From Bradyrhizobium sp. Ghvi (GTDB lineage: Bacteria; Pseudomonadota; Alphaproteobacteria; Rhizobiales; Xanthobacteraceae), in contig NZ_FOVU01000002.1 in NCBI RefSeq assembly GCF_900115265.1, positions 124,001 to 188,000 on the forward strand: a stretch of 64,000 nucleotides of DNA. Direction: 5' to 3'. A model generated the notes under the pieces. It was given only the letters and a program-made list of their open reading frames with translations. It had not been told where the DNA came from and ran no database searches. The position numbers and the translations under genes were made by a program. Positions 7,873-16,045 of this stretch are shown one piece after another; position 1 is the first letter of the stretch; every line of letters begins with the position of its first letter.

Positions 7873-9108
7873 ATGCCGCGGCAGATTGCCGGCGGCCGTA
7901 GATGCGTGATCGTCAGCCAGCGACCGATGCCCCTCCCCACAAGTTCGACCGAAATGTCGGCCCTCCCTGATGGCCGGACAAGGCGGACAGTCGCCTGCCC
8001 GATCAGGTGGCTGATGCTGGCGTGCAGCCTGGCGCTCGCCGCCTGCACCTCACTCCCCCGCACGCCCTATACGGCAGCTGACGCAGGCAGTTCGCGCGTG
8101 CTGGATATCGACGGACTGCGGCGCTACGCCGACGAACCCGTCACCAGGTTTGGCTTCGAACAGGACAAGGCGACCGGGAGCAGAACGTACCTGGCGCTGT
8201 CAGGGGGCGGCGCCGATGGCGCCTATGGCGTCGGCGTGCTGAACGGCTGGACTGTGGCGCATAATCGCCCGACCTTCTCCGTCGTTTCGGGTGTCAGCAC
8301 CGGCGGCCTGATCGCGCCCTTTGCATTCCTTGGACCACAATATGACGACACGCTGCGGGAGCTCTACACCAGCGGCATTGCCGAAAGCTTGCTGAACGAT
8401 CCCAGCATCATGCGCGTGCTGTTCGGCTCCGGCCTGTTCGGCAATACGCGGTTGCGCGAGCTCGTCGCCCGTTATGTCGGACCCGAGATCATGGCGCAGG
8501 TCGCCCGTGAGAATGCCAGGGGCCGGCGGTTATTGGTCGTCACCACGGATCTCGATACCCAGCGCACCGCGATCTGGGACATGGGCAAGATCGCCGCGGT
8601 CGGCACGCCTGAAGCGCTCAAGCTGTTTCGCGACGTGATGGCGGCCTCCGCCAGCATTCCCCTGGTGTTTCCGCCGATCCTGATCGAGGCCGAAGGCGGG
8701 GGGCGCAGGTTTCAGGAGATGCATGTCGATGGCGGCGTGACGGCCCCGGTGCTGACCTTGCCCGAAGCTCTGCTGCTTCAGGGGCGCCTGCCCGGCAACG
8801 CGAAGATGGACATCTACATCCTCGTCAACAAGAAGATCGAACGCAATTTCGAGCTCGTCGCCAACAGCACGATCGACGTCGCCTCACGCAGCCTCTCCTC
8901 GATCACGCAGTCGCAAACACGCTCGATCATCTTCTCGACCTATGATTTCGCCCAGCGTAACCATCTCGGATTCCATCTCTCGTATATCGAACGCGATTAT
9001 CCAGCGCCTCCTTCCGAGGGATTCGACACCGCCTATATGCGGGCGCTCTACCAATACGGATACGAGAAAGCGGCCGCCGGCCAAGCCTGGACCTCGCGGA
9101 TGCCCTGA
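7873..9108 (+). CDS. Patatin-like phospholipase lipoprotein
   Basis: The protein has up to 411 residues. A hydrophobic helix ends in a lipobox LAAC with Cys58, so the product should be lipid-anchored in the envelope. The patatin core is complete: oxyanion loop [10 protein letters not shown] (110-119), nucleophile elbow GVSTG with Ser142, and the Asp of the VDGG motif. Family members hydrolyse acyl-ester lipids. About 40 residues precede the signal helix, so in-frame ATGs at 7927 or 7954 may be the real start; GGACGAG supports 7873. An operator matching one beyond the TetR gene sits in its promoter. Confidence 0.88.
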   Translation: MPRQIAGGRRCVIVSQRPMPLPTSSTEMSALPDGRTRRTVACPIRWLMLACSLALAACTSLPRTPYTAADAGSSRVLDIDGLRRYADEPVTRFGFEQDKATGSRTYLALSGGGADGAYGVGVLNGWTVAHNRPTFSVVSGVSTGGLIAPFAFLGPQYDDTLRELYTSGIAESLLNDPSIMRVLFGSGLFGNTRLRELVARYVGPEIMAQVARENARGRRLLVVTTDLDTQRTAIWDMGKIAAVGTPEALKLFRDVMAASASIPLVFPPILIEAEGGGRRFQEMHVDGGVTAPVLTLPEALLLQGRLPGNAKMDIYILVNKKIERNFELVANSTIDVASRSLSSITQSQTRSIIFSTYDFAQRNHLGFHLSYIERDYPAPPSEGFDTAYMRALYQYGYEKAAAGQAWTSRMP

Positions 9109-9253
9109 GATCCGCGCTCAGGAACGGACGGTGGTGCAAGTCCGTTGACGATACGGCCAATTCGGCCAGATTCGCGATGACGCCCCGCTTGCTGCGCGTT
9201 ATACAGCAATGAACACTGGCACCGTCGCGCAAGAATCATTGGGCACATTGGGC

Positions 9254-10000
9254 ATGGGATTGGCTGCGACCAAGGCAAGAACGGCAGCACCTCGGCGCGA
9301 GGTATCGAAATCGCGCGGCGGCCGGCCGACGAAGTCAGCTGCGATCGAGCGCGATCAGCGGCTGATCGAGGTCGCCACCCGCCTGTTTCTCGACCGCGGA
9401 TTTGATGCGACCTCGCTTGACGCGGTGGCGGAAGCGGCGCGCGTCAGCAAGCCTACGGTCTATTCCCGATACGGCGACAAGCGCGGGCTGTTCACGGCCG
9501 TGCTGAGGCGCGAGATCGCGCGCTGGCTCGCGCCACTGTCGGCCGCAGCCGAGACGCAGCTCGGCAGCTCATCCGACATTTCGGTCGAGCAGCGACTGGT
9601 TGAGATCGGGCGCGAAATGCTCAATTTCACCTGCGGGCCCGACGCTATGGCTTTCAGCCGGATGATGACGTCGCAGGCCATCAACTTTCCGGACATCGCG
9701 AAGCTCGGCAAGGAAGAAGGCTGGCTGAAGGCCGTCGCGACCACCGCGCGCTTCTTCGACCATCTGGCGGCGCAAGGCGCGCTCGACGTCGACGACACCA
9801 CGATCGCAGCAGAAGTGTTCCTCGATGTCGTCGTCGGACACACTCACCGCATGGCGACATTCGGCACGCCGATGGAACTGAAAGCCGCCGAGAAGCGGAT
9901 GCGCGCGGCGATCAAGCTGTTCCTGGCCGGCGCGATCGGACCTGCCGACCGCGTCCAAATCATCCCCAAATCCGCTCCCCGGCGCCGCCCCTCCCGCTGA
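9254..10000 (+). CDS. TetR/AcrR-family transcriptional regulator
   Basis: From the ATG at 9254 the protein has 248 residues (an ATG at 9209 would add 15). A basic disordered arm (KSRGGRPTKS) leads into the TetR helix-turn-helix, with the recognition region TSLDAVAEAARVSKPTVYSRYGDKRGLF. The C-terminal ligand/dimer domain resembles the TetR_C of AcrR-like repressors (ARFFDHLAAQGALDVDD). Near-identical palindromes occur in the promoter of the upstream patatin gene and downstream at 10061. The regulator therefore probably represses both flanks. The ligand is unknown. Confidence 0.9.
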   Translation: MGLAATKARTAAPRREVSKSRGGRPTKSAAIERDQRLIEVATRLFLDRGFDATSLDAVAEAARVSKPTVYSRYGDKRGLFTAVLRREIARWLAPLSAAAETQLGSSSDISVEQRLVEIGREMLNFTCGPDAMAFSRMMTSQAINFPDIAKLGKEEGWLKAVATTARFFDHLAAQGALDVDDTTIAAEVFLDVVVGHTHRMATFGTPMELKAAEKRMRAAIKLFLAGAIGPADRVQIIPKSAPRRRPSR

Positions 10001-10049
10001 CATTTCCGTGAGACCCGTGATTTGTCCCGTGGGGACGACGGCCGCTGCG

Positions 10050-10078
10050 TTGACCGAAATAAAACGATACGGTATGGT
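10050..10078 (+). promoter_or_regulatory. Sigma-70-type promoter carrying the second TetR operator
   Basis: TTGACC (10050-10055) and TATGGT (10073-10078) are spaced by exactly 17 bases. The palindrome covers the spacer and the -10. Transcription would run toward the PepSY gene at 10254, leaving a 5' UTR of about 170 bases. Confidence 0.6.
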
Positions 10079-10081
10079 TTT
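10061..10081. promoter_or_regulatory. Second palindromic TetR-type operator
   Basis: AAAACGATAC-G-GTATGGTTTT is a palindrome of two 10-base arms with one mismatched pair. It shares its left arm and GTAT core with the site at 7833. It lies just after the TetR gene and before the PepSY gene. Confidence 0.72.
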
Positions 10082-10253
10082 GTTTATAGAGCGGTGCGGG
10101 CCACTTTTTTCACCAGCCCCAAAAGAGGACCGGACCGCTTAGATCGCCGCGACGGGTACAGTCCGTCACGACGCTCCGCGGCCGGCCGGTGCCCAAGGTC
10201 GGCCGCGAATTCTTTACGAACATCCGGCAGACTGACTGGTCGAGGTTCGGACC

Positions 10254-10859
10254 ATGAGATCGACAAAACGACGGGTGGCAGGCTTGCTGGCGATTGCCCT
10301 GTCGGGGCTGCTCGCCGCCGCGCCGGCCCGCGCCATCGTCTCGGCGGGCTCAACGCCCACCGCGCTCCACGATGAGACAGATGGGGACGCCACGGCGGAC
10401 CGCCAGGCCGTCAGCCGCGAGATCGAGCGCTTCCGCAGCTCCTCGATCTCGATCAGCCAGGCCATGGCCATTGCTGAGGCCCGTCATGCCGGCGCGACGA
10501 CCGCGGATGTCAGCTTCGACGGCGGCTCGGGCGTACCGGTGTACCGGGTCAAGACCCTGCACAACGACCGGATCTGGCGCAACGTCATCAACGCGGCGAC
10601 TGGCGAAGTCATGGGCGGCGAAGCCGCCCTGCCCCTGGCCGAGCTCGATCTTGAGGATCGCAGCAATCTCGCGGCGCTCGGCACCATAAAGCACCGCCTC
10701 GCCGATGCCGTGCGCGTCGCCGAGAAGGCGGCATCCGGCAAGGCCATCAGCGGCGGGCTGGTGCGCGATCGCGGCCGGCTCAATTTCGCGATTGTCGTCA
10801 TCAGTGGCGACGATCTCAAGGAGGTCATTCTCGAGCCGCCGGGCGTGCGGGGGAAATAG
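10254..10859 (+). CDS. Exported PepSY-domain protein
   Basis: The 201-residue protein has a cleavable signal peptide (RVAGLLAIALSGLLAAAPARA). A PepSY-like repeat follows at about residues 62-125: SISISQAMAIAEARH, then VPVYRVKTLHNDRIWRNVINAATGEVMG. PepSY domains are periplasmic and are thought to modulate proteases or bind other envelope proteins. GAGGTTCGGACC precedes the ATG. A TetR operator and promoter lie about 175 bases upstream, so it may belong to the same regulon as the patatin gene. Confidence 0.8.
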   Translation: MRSTKRRVAGLLAIALSGLLAAAPARAIVSAGSTPTALHDETDGDATADRQAVSREIERFRSSSISISQAMAIAEARHAGATTADVSFDGGSGVPVYRVKTLHNDRIWRNVINAATGEVMGGEAALPLAELDLEDRSNLAALGTIKHRLADAVRVAEKAASGKAISGGLVRDRGRLNFAIVVISGDDLKEVILEPPGVRGK

Positions 10860-10880
10860 CGCCGGCCCCTCCGAAAGCCA

Positions 10881-10909
10881 TTGACGATCGCAGGACTCTC
10901 CCGCATAAG
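10881..10909 (+). promoter_or_regulatory. Candidate promoter of the asd leader
   Basis: TTGACG (10881-10886) and CATAAG (10904-10909) are 17 bases apart. Transcription would begin near 10916, almost on the leader ATG at 10918, so the leader peptide may be translated from a leaderless or near-leaderless mRNA. Confidence 0.55.
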
Positions 10910-10917
10910 TCGCCGCC

Positions 10918-10989
10918 ATGTTCACGACCACCAAACGCATGACCAAAACCACCACGGCCCCAGGGGCCCGGGGAGGCGTGCGCGCGTAG
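10918..10989 (+). CDS. Threonine-rich leader peptide upstream of asd
   Basis: The 23-codon frame reads MFTTTKRMTKTTTAPG then ARGGVRA, with six Thr codons between codons 3 and 13. It ends about 30 bases before a strong hairpin with a T-tract, and 104 bases before the asd GTG. A short peptide packed with the pathway end-product amino acid, followed by a terminator, is the standard layout of ribosome-mediated attenuation, as in E. coli thrL. Asd sits on the route to threonine, methionine and lysine. A shorter start at codon 8 (10939) is also possible. Function is inferred from layout. Confidence 0.65.
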   Translation: MFTTTKRMTKTTTAPGARGGVRA

Positions 10990-11018
10990 TCGTCGACTTA
11001 AACGCATCAGCTCTACCG

Positions 11019-11050
11019 AAGCCCCGCCCTCGATGGTCCGGGGCTTTTTT
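11019..11050 (+). terminator. Attenuator-type intrinsic terminator before asd
   Basis: AAGCCCCG (11019-11026) pairs with CGGGGCTT (11039-11046), followed by T to 11050. The CCCCG of the left arm can instead pair with CGGGG at 10969-10973 inside the leader, offering an antiterminator. That CGGGG directly follows a GGCCCC/GGGGCC hairpin (10956-10968) that a ribosome stalled on the Thr codons would mask. Confidence 0.78.
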
Positions 11051-11093
11051 GTTGCCTAAATCCCAGCTCAACCGAAATGCAATGGAGGACAAA

Positions 11094-12119
11094 GTGAGTA
11101 ACGATCCCGTCGTCGCGATTGTCGGCGTCACCGGTGCAGTGGGCGCCGAATTCATCGCCACCATGGACAAGCGCGGCTTTCGCGTCAGCAAGCTGAAGGC
11201 GCTCGCCAGCGCCCGCTCGGCGGGCAAGACGGTGTCGTTCCGCGGCCAGAACATTGTCATCGAGGAGTTGACCGAGCGTTCGTTCGACGGCGTCGACATC
11301 GCTCTGTTCTCCGCGGGCAGCGGCATCTCCAAGAAGTTCGCGCCACTTGCGGTCAAGGCCGGGGCCGTCGTCGTCGACAACTCCTCCGCGTTCCGCATGG
11401 ACCCGAATGTGCCGCTCGTGATCCCCGAGGTGAACGGCAATCGCATCCGCGACCACAAGGGCATCATCGCCAATCCGAACTGCGCCGCGATCACCGCGCT
11501 GGTGCCGCTGTGGCCGATCCACCAGAAGAACCGCATCAAGCGCGTCATCATCTCGACCTACCAGGCGGCATCCGGCGCCGGCGCTGCTGCGATGGACGAG
11601 CTTGTCGAATCCACCCGCGCCAATCTCAACGGGCAGGTCTATACGCCCAAGGTGATGCCGCACCCCTACGCCTTCAATCTCTTCAGCCATAACACGGCTG
11701 TTGATCCCGAGACCGGCTACAACGACGAAGAGACCAAGGTCATCAAGGAAACCGGCAAGATCTTCGAGGACGAGAAGATCGCGATCGGCGTCACCTGCGT
11801 GCGCGTGCCGGTGCTACGCGCCCATTGCGAGGCCATCACCTTCGAATGCGAGAAGCCGATCACCGAGGATCAGGTCCGCGCCATCATGGCGCAGGCGCCC
11901 GGCGTGAAGGTGGTCGACGATCGCGTCAAGAACCACTTCCCGATGCCGATCGACGCCTCGGGTCAGGACGACGTTCTTGTCGGCCGCATCCGCAAGGACC
12001 TCAGCGATCCCTCTGGCCATTCGATCTCGATGTTCGTGGCGGCCGATCAGCTGCTCAAGGGCGCGGCTCTCAACGCTGTGCAGATCGCGGAGCTGTTGCC
12101 GCAGCGGGTGATGGCGTAG
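11094..12119 (+). CDS. asd: Aspartate-semialdehyde dehydrogenase
   Basis: The 341-residue enzyme reduces aspartyl phosphate to aspartate semialdehyde, the branch point to lysine/diaminopimelate, threonine and methionine. The NADP-binding GVTGAVG is at residues 11-17 and the catalytic Cys130 is in ANPNCAAI. The start is taken as GTG at 11094 because GGAGG lies six bases upstream; the ATG at 11082 overlaps that site. A threonine-rich leader and terminator precede the gene, which indicates attenuation. A palindromic repeat follows it. Confidence 0.95.
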   Translation: MSNDPVVAIVGVTGAVGAEFIATMDKRGFRVSKLKALASARSAGKTVSFRGQNIVIEELTERSFDGVDIALFSAGSGISKKFAPLAVKAGAVVVDNSSAFRMDPNVPLVIPEVNGNRIRDHKGIIANPNCAAITALVPLWPIHQKNRIKRVIISTYQAASGAGAAAMDELVESTRANLNGQVYTPKVMPHPYAFNLFSHNTAVDPETGYNDEETKVIKETGKIFEDEKIAIGVTCVRVPVLRAHCEAITFECEKPITEDQVRAIMAQAPGVKVVDDRVKNHFPMPIDASGQDDVLVGRIRKDLSDPSGHSISMFVAADQLLKGAALNAVQIAELLPQRVMA

Positions 12120-12127
12120 CGGAAAGT

Positions 12128-12220
12128 GCGTAGGGTGGATTAGCCGAAGGCGTAATCCACCTCCCTGTCCACTGGGATGGAGAAGTGGTGGGTTACGCCT
12201 TGCGGCTACCCACCCTACGC
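12128..12220. repeat. Large inverted repeat between asd and queA
   Basis: GCGTAGGGTGG...GTAATCCACC and GGTGGGTTACGCC...CCACCCTACGC form a cruciform-scale imperfect palindrome of about 93 bases. I recognise this GTAGGGTGG/CCACCCTAC class as a common Bradyrhizobium intergenic repeat. It overlaps the last codons of queA. Confidence 0.75.
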
Positions 12221-13288
12221 TTCTGCCCGAAACAACAAGCACGCATCGCCATACGAATAGAACCGGTACCCGTTCGCAATCGCGTGCTCATACGCCTGCT
12301 TCATCGTGTCGAGGCGCGCAAACGCCGACACCAGCATGAACAATGTCGACTTCGGCAAGTGGAAGTTCGTCATCAAAACGTCGACCGCACGAAAGCGATA
12401 ACCCGGCGTGATGAAGATCGACGTCTCCGCCGCGAAGGACTGGATCCTGCCGTCTTCCGTCGCTGCGCTCTCCAGCAACCGCAACGACGTGGTGCCGACC
12501 GCAACAATACGACCACCGTTCTTTCGTGCGGCATTCAATGCGTCCGCCGTCTCGGCAGAGATTGTGCCCCACTCGGCATGCATCTTGTGAGCATCGGTGT
12601 CATCGACCTTGACCGGCAGGAAGGTCCCTGCCCCGACATGCAGCGTGACTCTGACGATGCCGACGCCGCGCGCTTCCAGCGCCTGCTCGAGCGCAGGCGT
12701 GAAATGCAGACCCGCGGTGGGCGCCGCGACAGCGCCTTCGTTCGTCGCGAACATGGTCTGGTAGTCGGCGAGATCCTGATCGTCGGCCGTACGCTTGGAG
12801 GCGATGTAGGGCGGCAGCGGCGGGCTGCCGAGATCGGCGATCGCCTGATCGAGCGCAGGACCGTGGAACGAGAATGACAGTGTCACCTCGCCTTCACCGC
12901 CCTTGGCCTCGACCTCGGCATCGAGATGGCCGAGCAGGCAGACCTTGCCCTCATTGCCGAAGCGGATGCGGTCGCCGGCGACGAGCTTCTTTGCAGGCTT
13001 CACCAGGGCCTGCCAGCGCGAGCCGTCGAGCCGCTTGATCAGCGTCGCCTCGATCTTCGGCTCGGTCTCGCGGCCAATGCGGCGTCCTCTAAGCTGCGCC
13101 GCGATCACCTTGGTGTCGTTGACGACAAGCTGGTCGCCGGCCTTCAGCCATTGCGGCAAATCGGCGATCGTCTGGTCGCGGAGCGCGCCATCCTCGACGA
13201 CCAGCATCTTGGCGGAATCGCGCGGGTTCGCCGGGCGCAACGCGATGCGCTCGGGCGGCAGGTCGAAATCGAAGAGGTCGGTGCGCAT
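12215..13288 (-). CDS. queA: S-adenosylmethionine:tRNA ribosyltransferase-isomerase
   Basis: The 357-residue enzyme adds the epoxycyclopentane ring of queuosine from SAM to preQ1-tRNA. It begins [16 protein letters not shown] as usual. The hallmarks [22 protein letters not shown] and the C-terminal [19 protein letters not shown] followed by YGDACL are intact, and the length is normal for the family. Together with tgt at 6.6 kb it shows that this organism makes queuosine. A palindromic repeat separates it from the upstream cyclophilin gene. Confidence 0.96.
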   Translation of the reverse strand: MRTDLFDFDLPPERIALRPANPRDSAKMLVVEDGALRDQTIADLPQWLKAGDQLVVNDTKVIAAQLRGRRIGRETEPKIEATLIKRLDGSRWQALVKPAKKLVAGDRIRFGNEGKVCLLGHLDAEVEAKGGEGEVTLSFSFHGPALDQAIADLGSPPLPPYIASKRTADDQDLADYQTMFATNEGAVAAPTAGLHFTPALEQALEARGVGIVRVTLHVGAGTFLPVKVDDTDAHKMHAEWGTISAETADALNAARKNGGRIVAVGTTSLRLLESAATEDGRIQSFAAETSIFITPGYRFRAVDVLMTNFHLPKSTLFMLVSAFARLDTMKQAYEHAIANGYRFYSYGDACLLFRAEA

Positions 13289-13301
13289 GCCTCACTACCA
13301 C

Positions 13302-13381
13302 CGTCATTCCGGGGCGAGGCGCAGCATCGAACCCGGAATCTCGAGATTCCGGATTCGCGCTACGCGCGCTCGGGAATGACC
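13302..13381. repeat. REP-like palindromic element
   Basis: CGTCATTCCGGGGCG at the left pairs with CGGGAATGAC at the right. An inner palindrome GGAATCTCGAGATTCC forms the centre and GCGCTACGCGCGC a side stem. This CATTCCGG family is very frequent in Bradyrhizobium genomes. Confidence 0.8.
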
Positions 13382-13390
13382 GCTAAGCGG

Positions 13391-13855
13391 TCACTCCTTG
13401 TCGGCCGCCATCCGCGCCTTGACGATCTTGTCGGGGTTCTGCACCGGCTCGCCGCGCTTGATCTTGTCGACGTTCTCCATGCCCTCGGTGACCTTGCCCC
13501 ATACCGTGTACTGGTTGTCGAGGAAGCGGGCGTCGTCGAAGCAGATGAAGAACTGGCTGTCGCCGGAATCGGGGCTCGCGGCGCGGGCCATCGAAGCGGT
13601 GCCGCGCACGTGCGGCTCCTTGTTGAACTCGGCCTTCAGCTTTTTGCCCGAGCCGCCGGTGCCAGTGCCGTGCGGGCAACCGGTCTGCGCCATGAAGCCG
13701 TCGATCACGCGATGGAACACGATACCGTCGTAGAAGCCCTCGCGGACCAGCTCCTTGATGCGCGCGACGTGGCCGGGCGCGAGGTCCGGACGCATCTCGA
13801 TGGTAACGGGGCCCTGCGTGGTCTCGAGGATCAATGTGTTTTCGGTGACGCTCAT
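13391..13855 (-). CDS. ppiB: Cytoplasmic cyclophilin-type peptidyl-prolyl isomerase
   Basis: The 154-residue single-domain cyclophilin has no signal peptide and catalyses cis-trans isomerisation of X-Pro bonds. Family motifs are FHRVIDGFMAQTG, the catalytic Arg in FHR, SQFFICFDD and the YTVWGKVTEGMENVDKI run. Its ATG overlaps the stop of the upstream TonB/TolA-like gene by 4 bases (ATGA), so the three genes 14860-13391 form one operon of two cyclophilins around a small exported protein. Confidence 0.93.
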   Translation of the reverse strand: MSVTENTLILETTQGPVTIEMRPDLAPGHVARIKELVREGFYDGIVFHRVIDGFMAQTGCPHGTGTGGSGKKLKAEFNKEPHVRGTASMARAASPDSGDSQFFICFDDARFLDNQYTVWGKVTEGMENVDKIKRGEPVQNPDKIVKARMAADKE

Positions 13856-14262
13856 GCTCGTCTCTCTTGCGTTGGGGGTGAAGTCTTCCGATTACGGAAC
13901 TGGATCGCGAATGGACGTCCCGCGGCGGCGCCGGCCATTGCATCGGTAAATGGCATCGGCGTGCAGCGTTGCAACGCCTCCATGACCGCGATCCGGTATT
14001 GCAGCCGGTCATTGTCGGAGGCCTCCGCGGATTCATAGGTAATCCTCGGATGGCCCAGAATGTTTCCGGACCGGTTAAAGCTCACGACGACGGTGATGTC
14101 GAGTGGGCGAGCCTTGCTGGATGGCGGGGGCTTCCAGCAGGCCCTTAAATGCTGGAAGAGGTCCTGGATCGTGTTGACTGGTGCGTCCTCTGCGGCCGCA
14201 CTGTTAACGCCAAGCAGCAGCACCGCTGCAGCGAACAGGAGCCTGTCGCCGCGGCGCGCCAT
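13852..14262 (-). CDS. Exported small protein with TonB/TolA C-terminal-like fold
   Basis: The 136-residue protein has a signal peptide (LLFAAAVLLLGVNSAAA). The mature segment reads LRACWKPPPSS, then DITVVVSFNRSGNILGHPRITYES and AVMEALQRCTPMPF, the pattern of TolA/TonB C-terminal domains (W-x-P-P, then G-x-x-x-x-P-R, then A-x-x-x-A...C-x-P). It lies between two cyclophilin genes, overlapping one by 4 bases and spaced 7 bases from the other. It is probably periplasmic; a role in envelope protein folding is only a guess from context. Confidence 0.75.
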   Translation of the reverse strand: MARRGDRLLFAAAVLLLGVNSAAAEDAPVNTIQDLFQHLRACWKPPPSSKARPLDITVVVSFNRSGNILGHPRITYESAEASDNDRLQYRIAVMEALQRCTPMPFTDAMAGAAAGRPFAIQFRNRKTSPPTQERRA

Positions 14263-14269
14263 CGTCTCG

Positions 14270-14860
14270 CTACTTGATGTCCGAAGCGACCTGCACCTTC
14301 ACCATCTTGTCGGGATCGGTGACGGTGCCGCTCGGCGAGCCGGCTGGTGCCTTCTTCAGCTTATCAACCACGTCCATGCCCTGCACGACCTCACCGACCA
14401 CAGTGTACTGGCCGTCGAGGCTGCCGCCGTCGGCGAACATGATGAAGAACTGCGAGTTGGCGGTATCGACGCTGTCGCCGCGACGAGCCATGCCGACAAC
14501 GCCGCGCGCGAAGTGAACCTTCGAAAACTCCTGCTTCAGATTCGGATATTTCGAGCCGCCGGTGCCGTTACCGTTCTGGCCGTCGCCGGTTTGGGCCATG
14601 AAGCCGTCCATCACGCGGTGGAACGGCACGTTGTTGTAGAACCCTTCGCGCGCGAGCTGCTTCAGGCGCTCGGCATGCTGCGGCGCCAGGTCGGTCCTGA
14701 GCTTGATGACGATGCGGCCCTTGGTGGTGTCGATGACGAGTGCATTGGCCTTGTCGAGATTGGTCGGCAGCTGCTGCGCCATCGCCGCCGGGACCGCGCC
14801 CAAGGGGACGGCCACGAGTGCGACGAACATCGTGGCAAGAATTGCGAAACGACGGTTCAT
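14270..14860 (-). CDS. ppiA: Periplasmic cyclophilin-type peptidyl-prolyl isomerase
   Basis: The 196-residue cyclophilin has a signal peptide (residues 1-28, ending AMA-Q), so it acts on exported proteins. Motifs VPFHRVMDGFMAQTGDGQNGNGTGG and SQFFIMFADGGSLDGQYTVVGEV are intact. It is the first gene of the three-gene run with the TonB/TolA-like protein and the cytoplasmic cyclophilin. The symbol is given by compartment, not by direct orthology. Confidence 0.92.
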   Translation of the reverse strand: MNRRFAILATMFVALVAVPLGAVPAAMAQQLPTNLDKANALVIDTTKGRIVIKLRTDLAPQHAERLKQLAREGFYNNVPFHRVMDGFMAQTGDGQNGNGTGGSKYPNLKQEFSKVHFARGVVGMARRGDSVDTANSQFFIMFADGGSLDGQYTVVGEVVQGMDVVDKLKKAPAGSPSGTVTDPDKMVKVQVASDIK

Positions 14861-14899
14861 GAAAACTCCGGATCAGATGAGGTGAAGACGCGCGCCGTT

Positions 14900-15394
14900 T
14901 CAGGCGAATTTGGCCTTGAGCAGGGATGCAACGAGCGGCGGCACGAAGGACGAAACATCGCCGCCCATGCCTGCGATCTGACGCACCAGTGTGGCGGCGA
15001 TCGGGCGGACCATCGGGGACGCCGGCAGAAAGACCGTGTGCACCTCCGGCGCCATCGCCTCGTTCATGCCGGCGAGCCGCATTTCGTAGTCGAGGTCGGT
15101 GCCGTCACGAAGGCCGCGAATCATGATGGTCGCGCCGTGTTTGCGGGCGGCCGTCACCGAGAGGTCGTCGAAGGTGGTGGCCTCCAGCGCGCAGCCGGCC
15201 TGGGCCGCAATCGGCCCGCAGACGTCGTGGAGCATTTTCAACCGCTCCTCGGCAGAGAACAGCGGCTTCTTGCCGGGGTGGACCCCGATGGCGACAACCA
15301 GCCGGTCGCAGAGCGGAACGGCATGCCGGATCACGTCCAGATGGCCGTTGGTGATGGGGTCGAAGGAACCCGGGTAAAAGGCGATGCGCGGCAT
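14900..15394 (-). CDS. coaD: Phosphopantetheine adenylyltransferase
   Basis: The 164-residue enzyme converts 4'-phosphopantetheine and ATP to dephospho-CoA. It has the nucleotidyltransferase signature [16 protein letters not shown] with the TNGH motif, and later [19 protein letters not shown]. The ATG at 15394 follows AGGAAGGCC; an alternative upstream start adds 12 Arg-rich residues and is less likely. It precedes the two cyclophilin genes on the same strand, 39 bases away. Confidence 0.96.
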   Translation of the reverse strand: MPRIAFYPGSFDPITNGHLDVIRHAVPLCDRLVVAIGVHPGKKPLFSAEERLKMLHDVCGPIAAQAGCALEATTFDDLSVTAARKHGATIMIRGLRDGTDLDYEMRLAGMNEAMAPEVHTVFLPASPMVRPIAATLVRQIAGMGGDVSSFVPPLVASLLKAKFA

Positions 15395-15654
15395 GGCCTT
15401 CCTCCTACCCCGCCCGGCCCGGCCGGGCAAGCCGGGCCGGTTCCAGGGCAGTTTCCTGCCGGCTTTCCGCCAAACCGCGTCCGATCAGGCCGATTTGTTT
15501 CGTCCCCGTGCCGGCCACGAAACAAAACGGCATGCCAACGAAACCATTTCCGGCGTCGGTGAAGACATCCGGAAACTGGTCATGGTTATCCAATCCGCCC
15601 AACGAATGACGGGCCGCAAACTGGGCGTAGCGGCCGCATCACAGGGGACTGTCA

Positions 15655-15912
15655 ATGATCAAGGCTCTTTCAGCGATCGCTGTCGCCGCGTGCGTTGCTG
15701 CTACCCTCACCCTCCTGCCGGGTTTTGCTCCCACCGTCGAAGCCAGCGTGCCGCAGCCGCTTGCCAAAGGCGACCGGCTCGACATCAAGTCCATTGGCAG
15801 GGACTGCTCGCAGCAGGCCTGGCCGAACTTCGAGGCATCTTGCCTGCGTCGTGCCGGCACTAAGGCCAACGTCCGCGAGGCTCGCCTGGTGACCGCCAAT
15901 CGCACTCCGTAA
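15655..15912 (+). CDS. Small exported protein with conserved cysteines
   Basis: The 85-residue protein has a signal peptide (MIKALSAIAVAACVAATLTLLPG). The mature part of about 55 residues holds DRLDIKSIGRDCSQQAWPNFEASCLR, where the two Cys could form a disulphide. I recognise this pattern from small periplasmic proteins repeated in Bradyrhizobium genomes; function unknown. It is preceded by a 260-base gap after coaD, presumably with divergent promoters. Confidence 0.78.
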   Translation: MIKALSAIAVAACVAATLTLLPGFAPTVEASVPQPLAKGDRLDIKSIGRDCSQQAWPNFEASCLRRAGTKANVREARLVTANRTP

Positions 15913-15954
15913 GCGGTCTGTCAGCTTCGCGTCAGGTAGCCGACTATAAACCCC

Positions 15955-16035
15955 ATGGATATTTGCGGCGTCTCGTCGCAGAGTATGGAATTGCTCGCGC
16001 CCGTCGGAATGGACCGACGGGCGCGATCCCATTGA
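15955..16035 (+). CDS. Candidate upstream ORF in the kup leader
   Basis: A 26-codon frame starting MDICGVSSQSMELLAP runs through a perfect hairpin. Its TGA (16033-16035) overlaps the GAGGGG ribosome binding site of kup. TATAAA at 15945-15950 lies just upstream, so its mRNA could start almost at the ATG. The layout suggests translation of this frame could open the hairpin and couple to kup. Whether it is translated is inferred only. Confidence 0.4.
   Translation: MDICGVSSQSMELLAPVGMDRRARSH
15996..16025 (+). promoter_or_regulatory. Perfect 12-bp hairpin in the kup 5' region
   Basis: CGCGCCCGTCGG and CCGACGGGCGCG enclose a 6-base loop. It ends 20 bases before the kup start and lacks a T-tract, so it is more likely an mRNA structure or operator than a terminator. 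Confidence 0.65.
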
Positions 16036-16045
16036 GGGGTTGCCT

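Noticed and set aside
9109..9253. Third TetR operator upstream of the TetR gene
   Set aside because: Only a partial half-site (ACGATACGG) is seen and it lacks the second arm.
14060..15562. 500-codon plus-strand frame across the cyclophilins and coaD
   Set aside because: It runs antisense through three confirmed genes and shows no protein family features.
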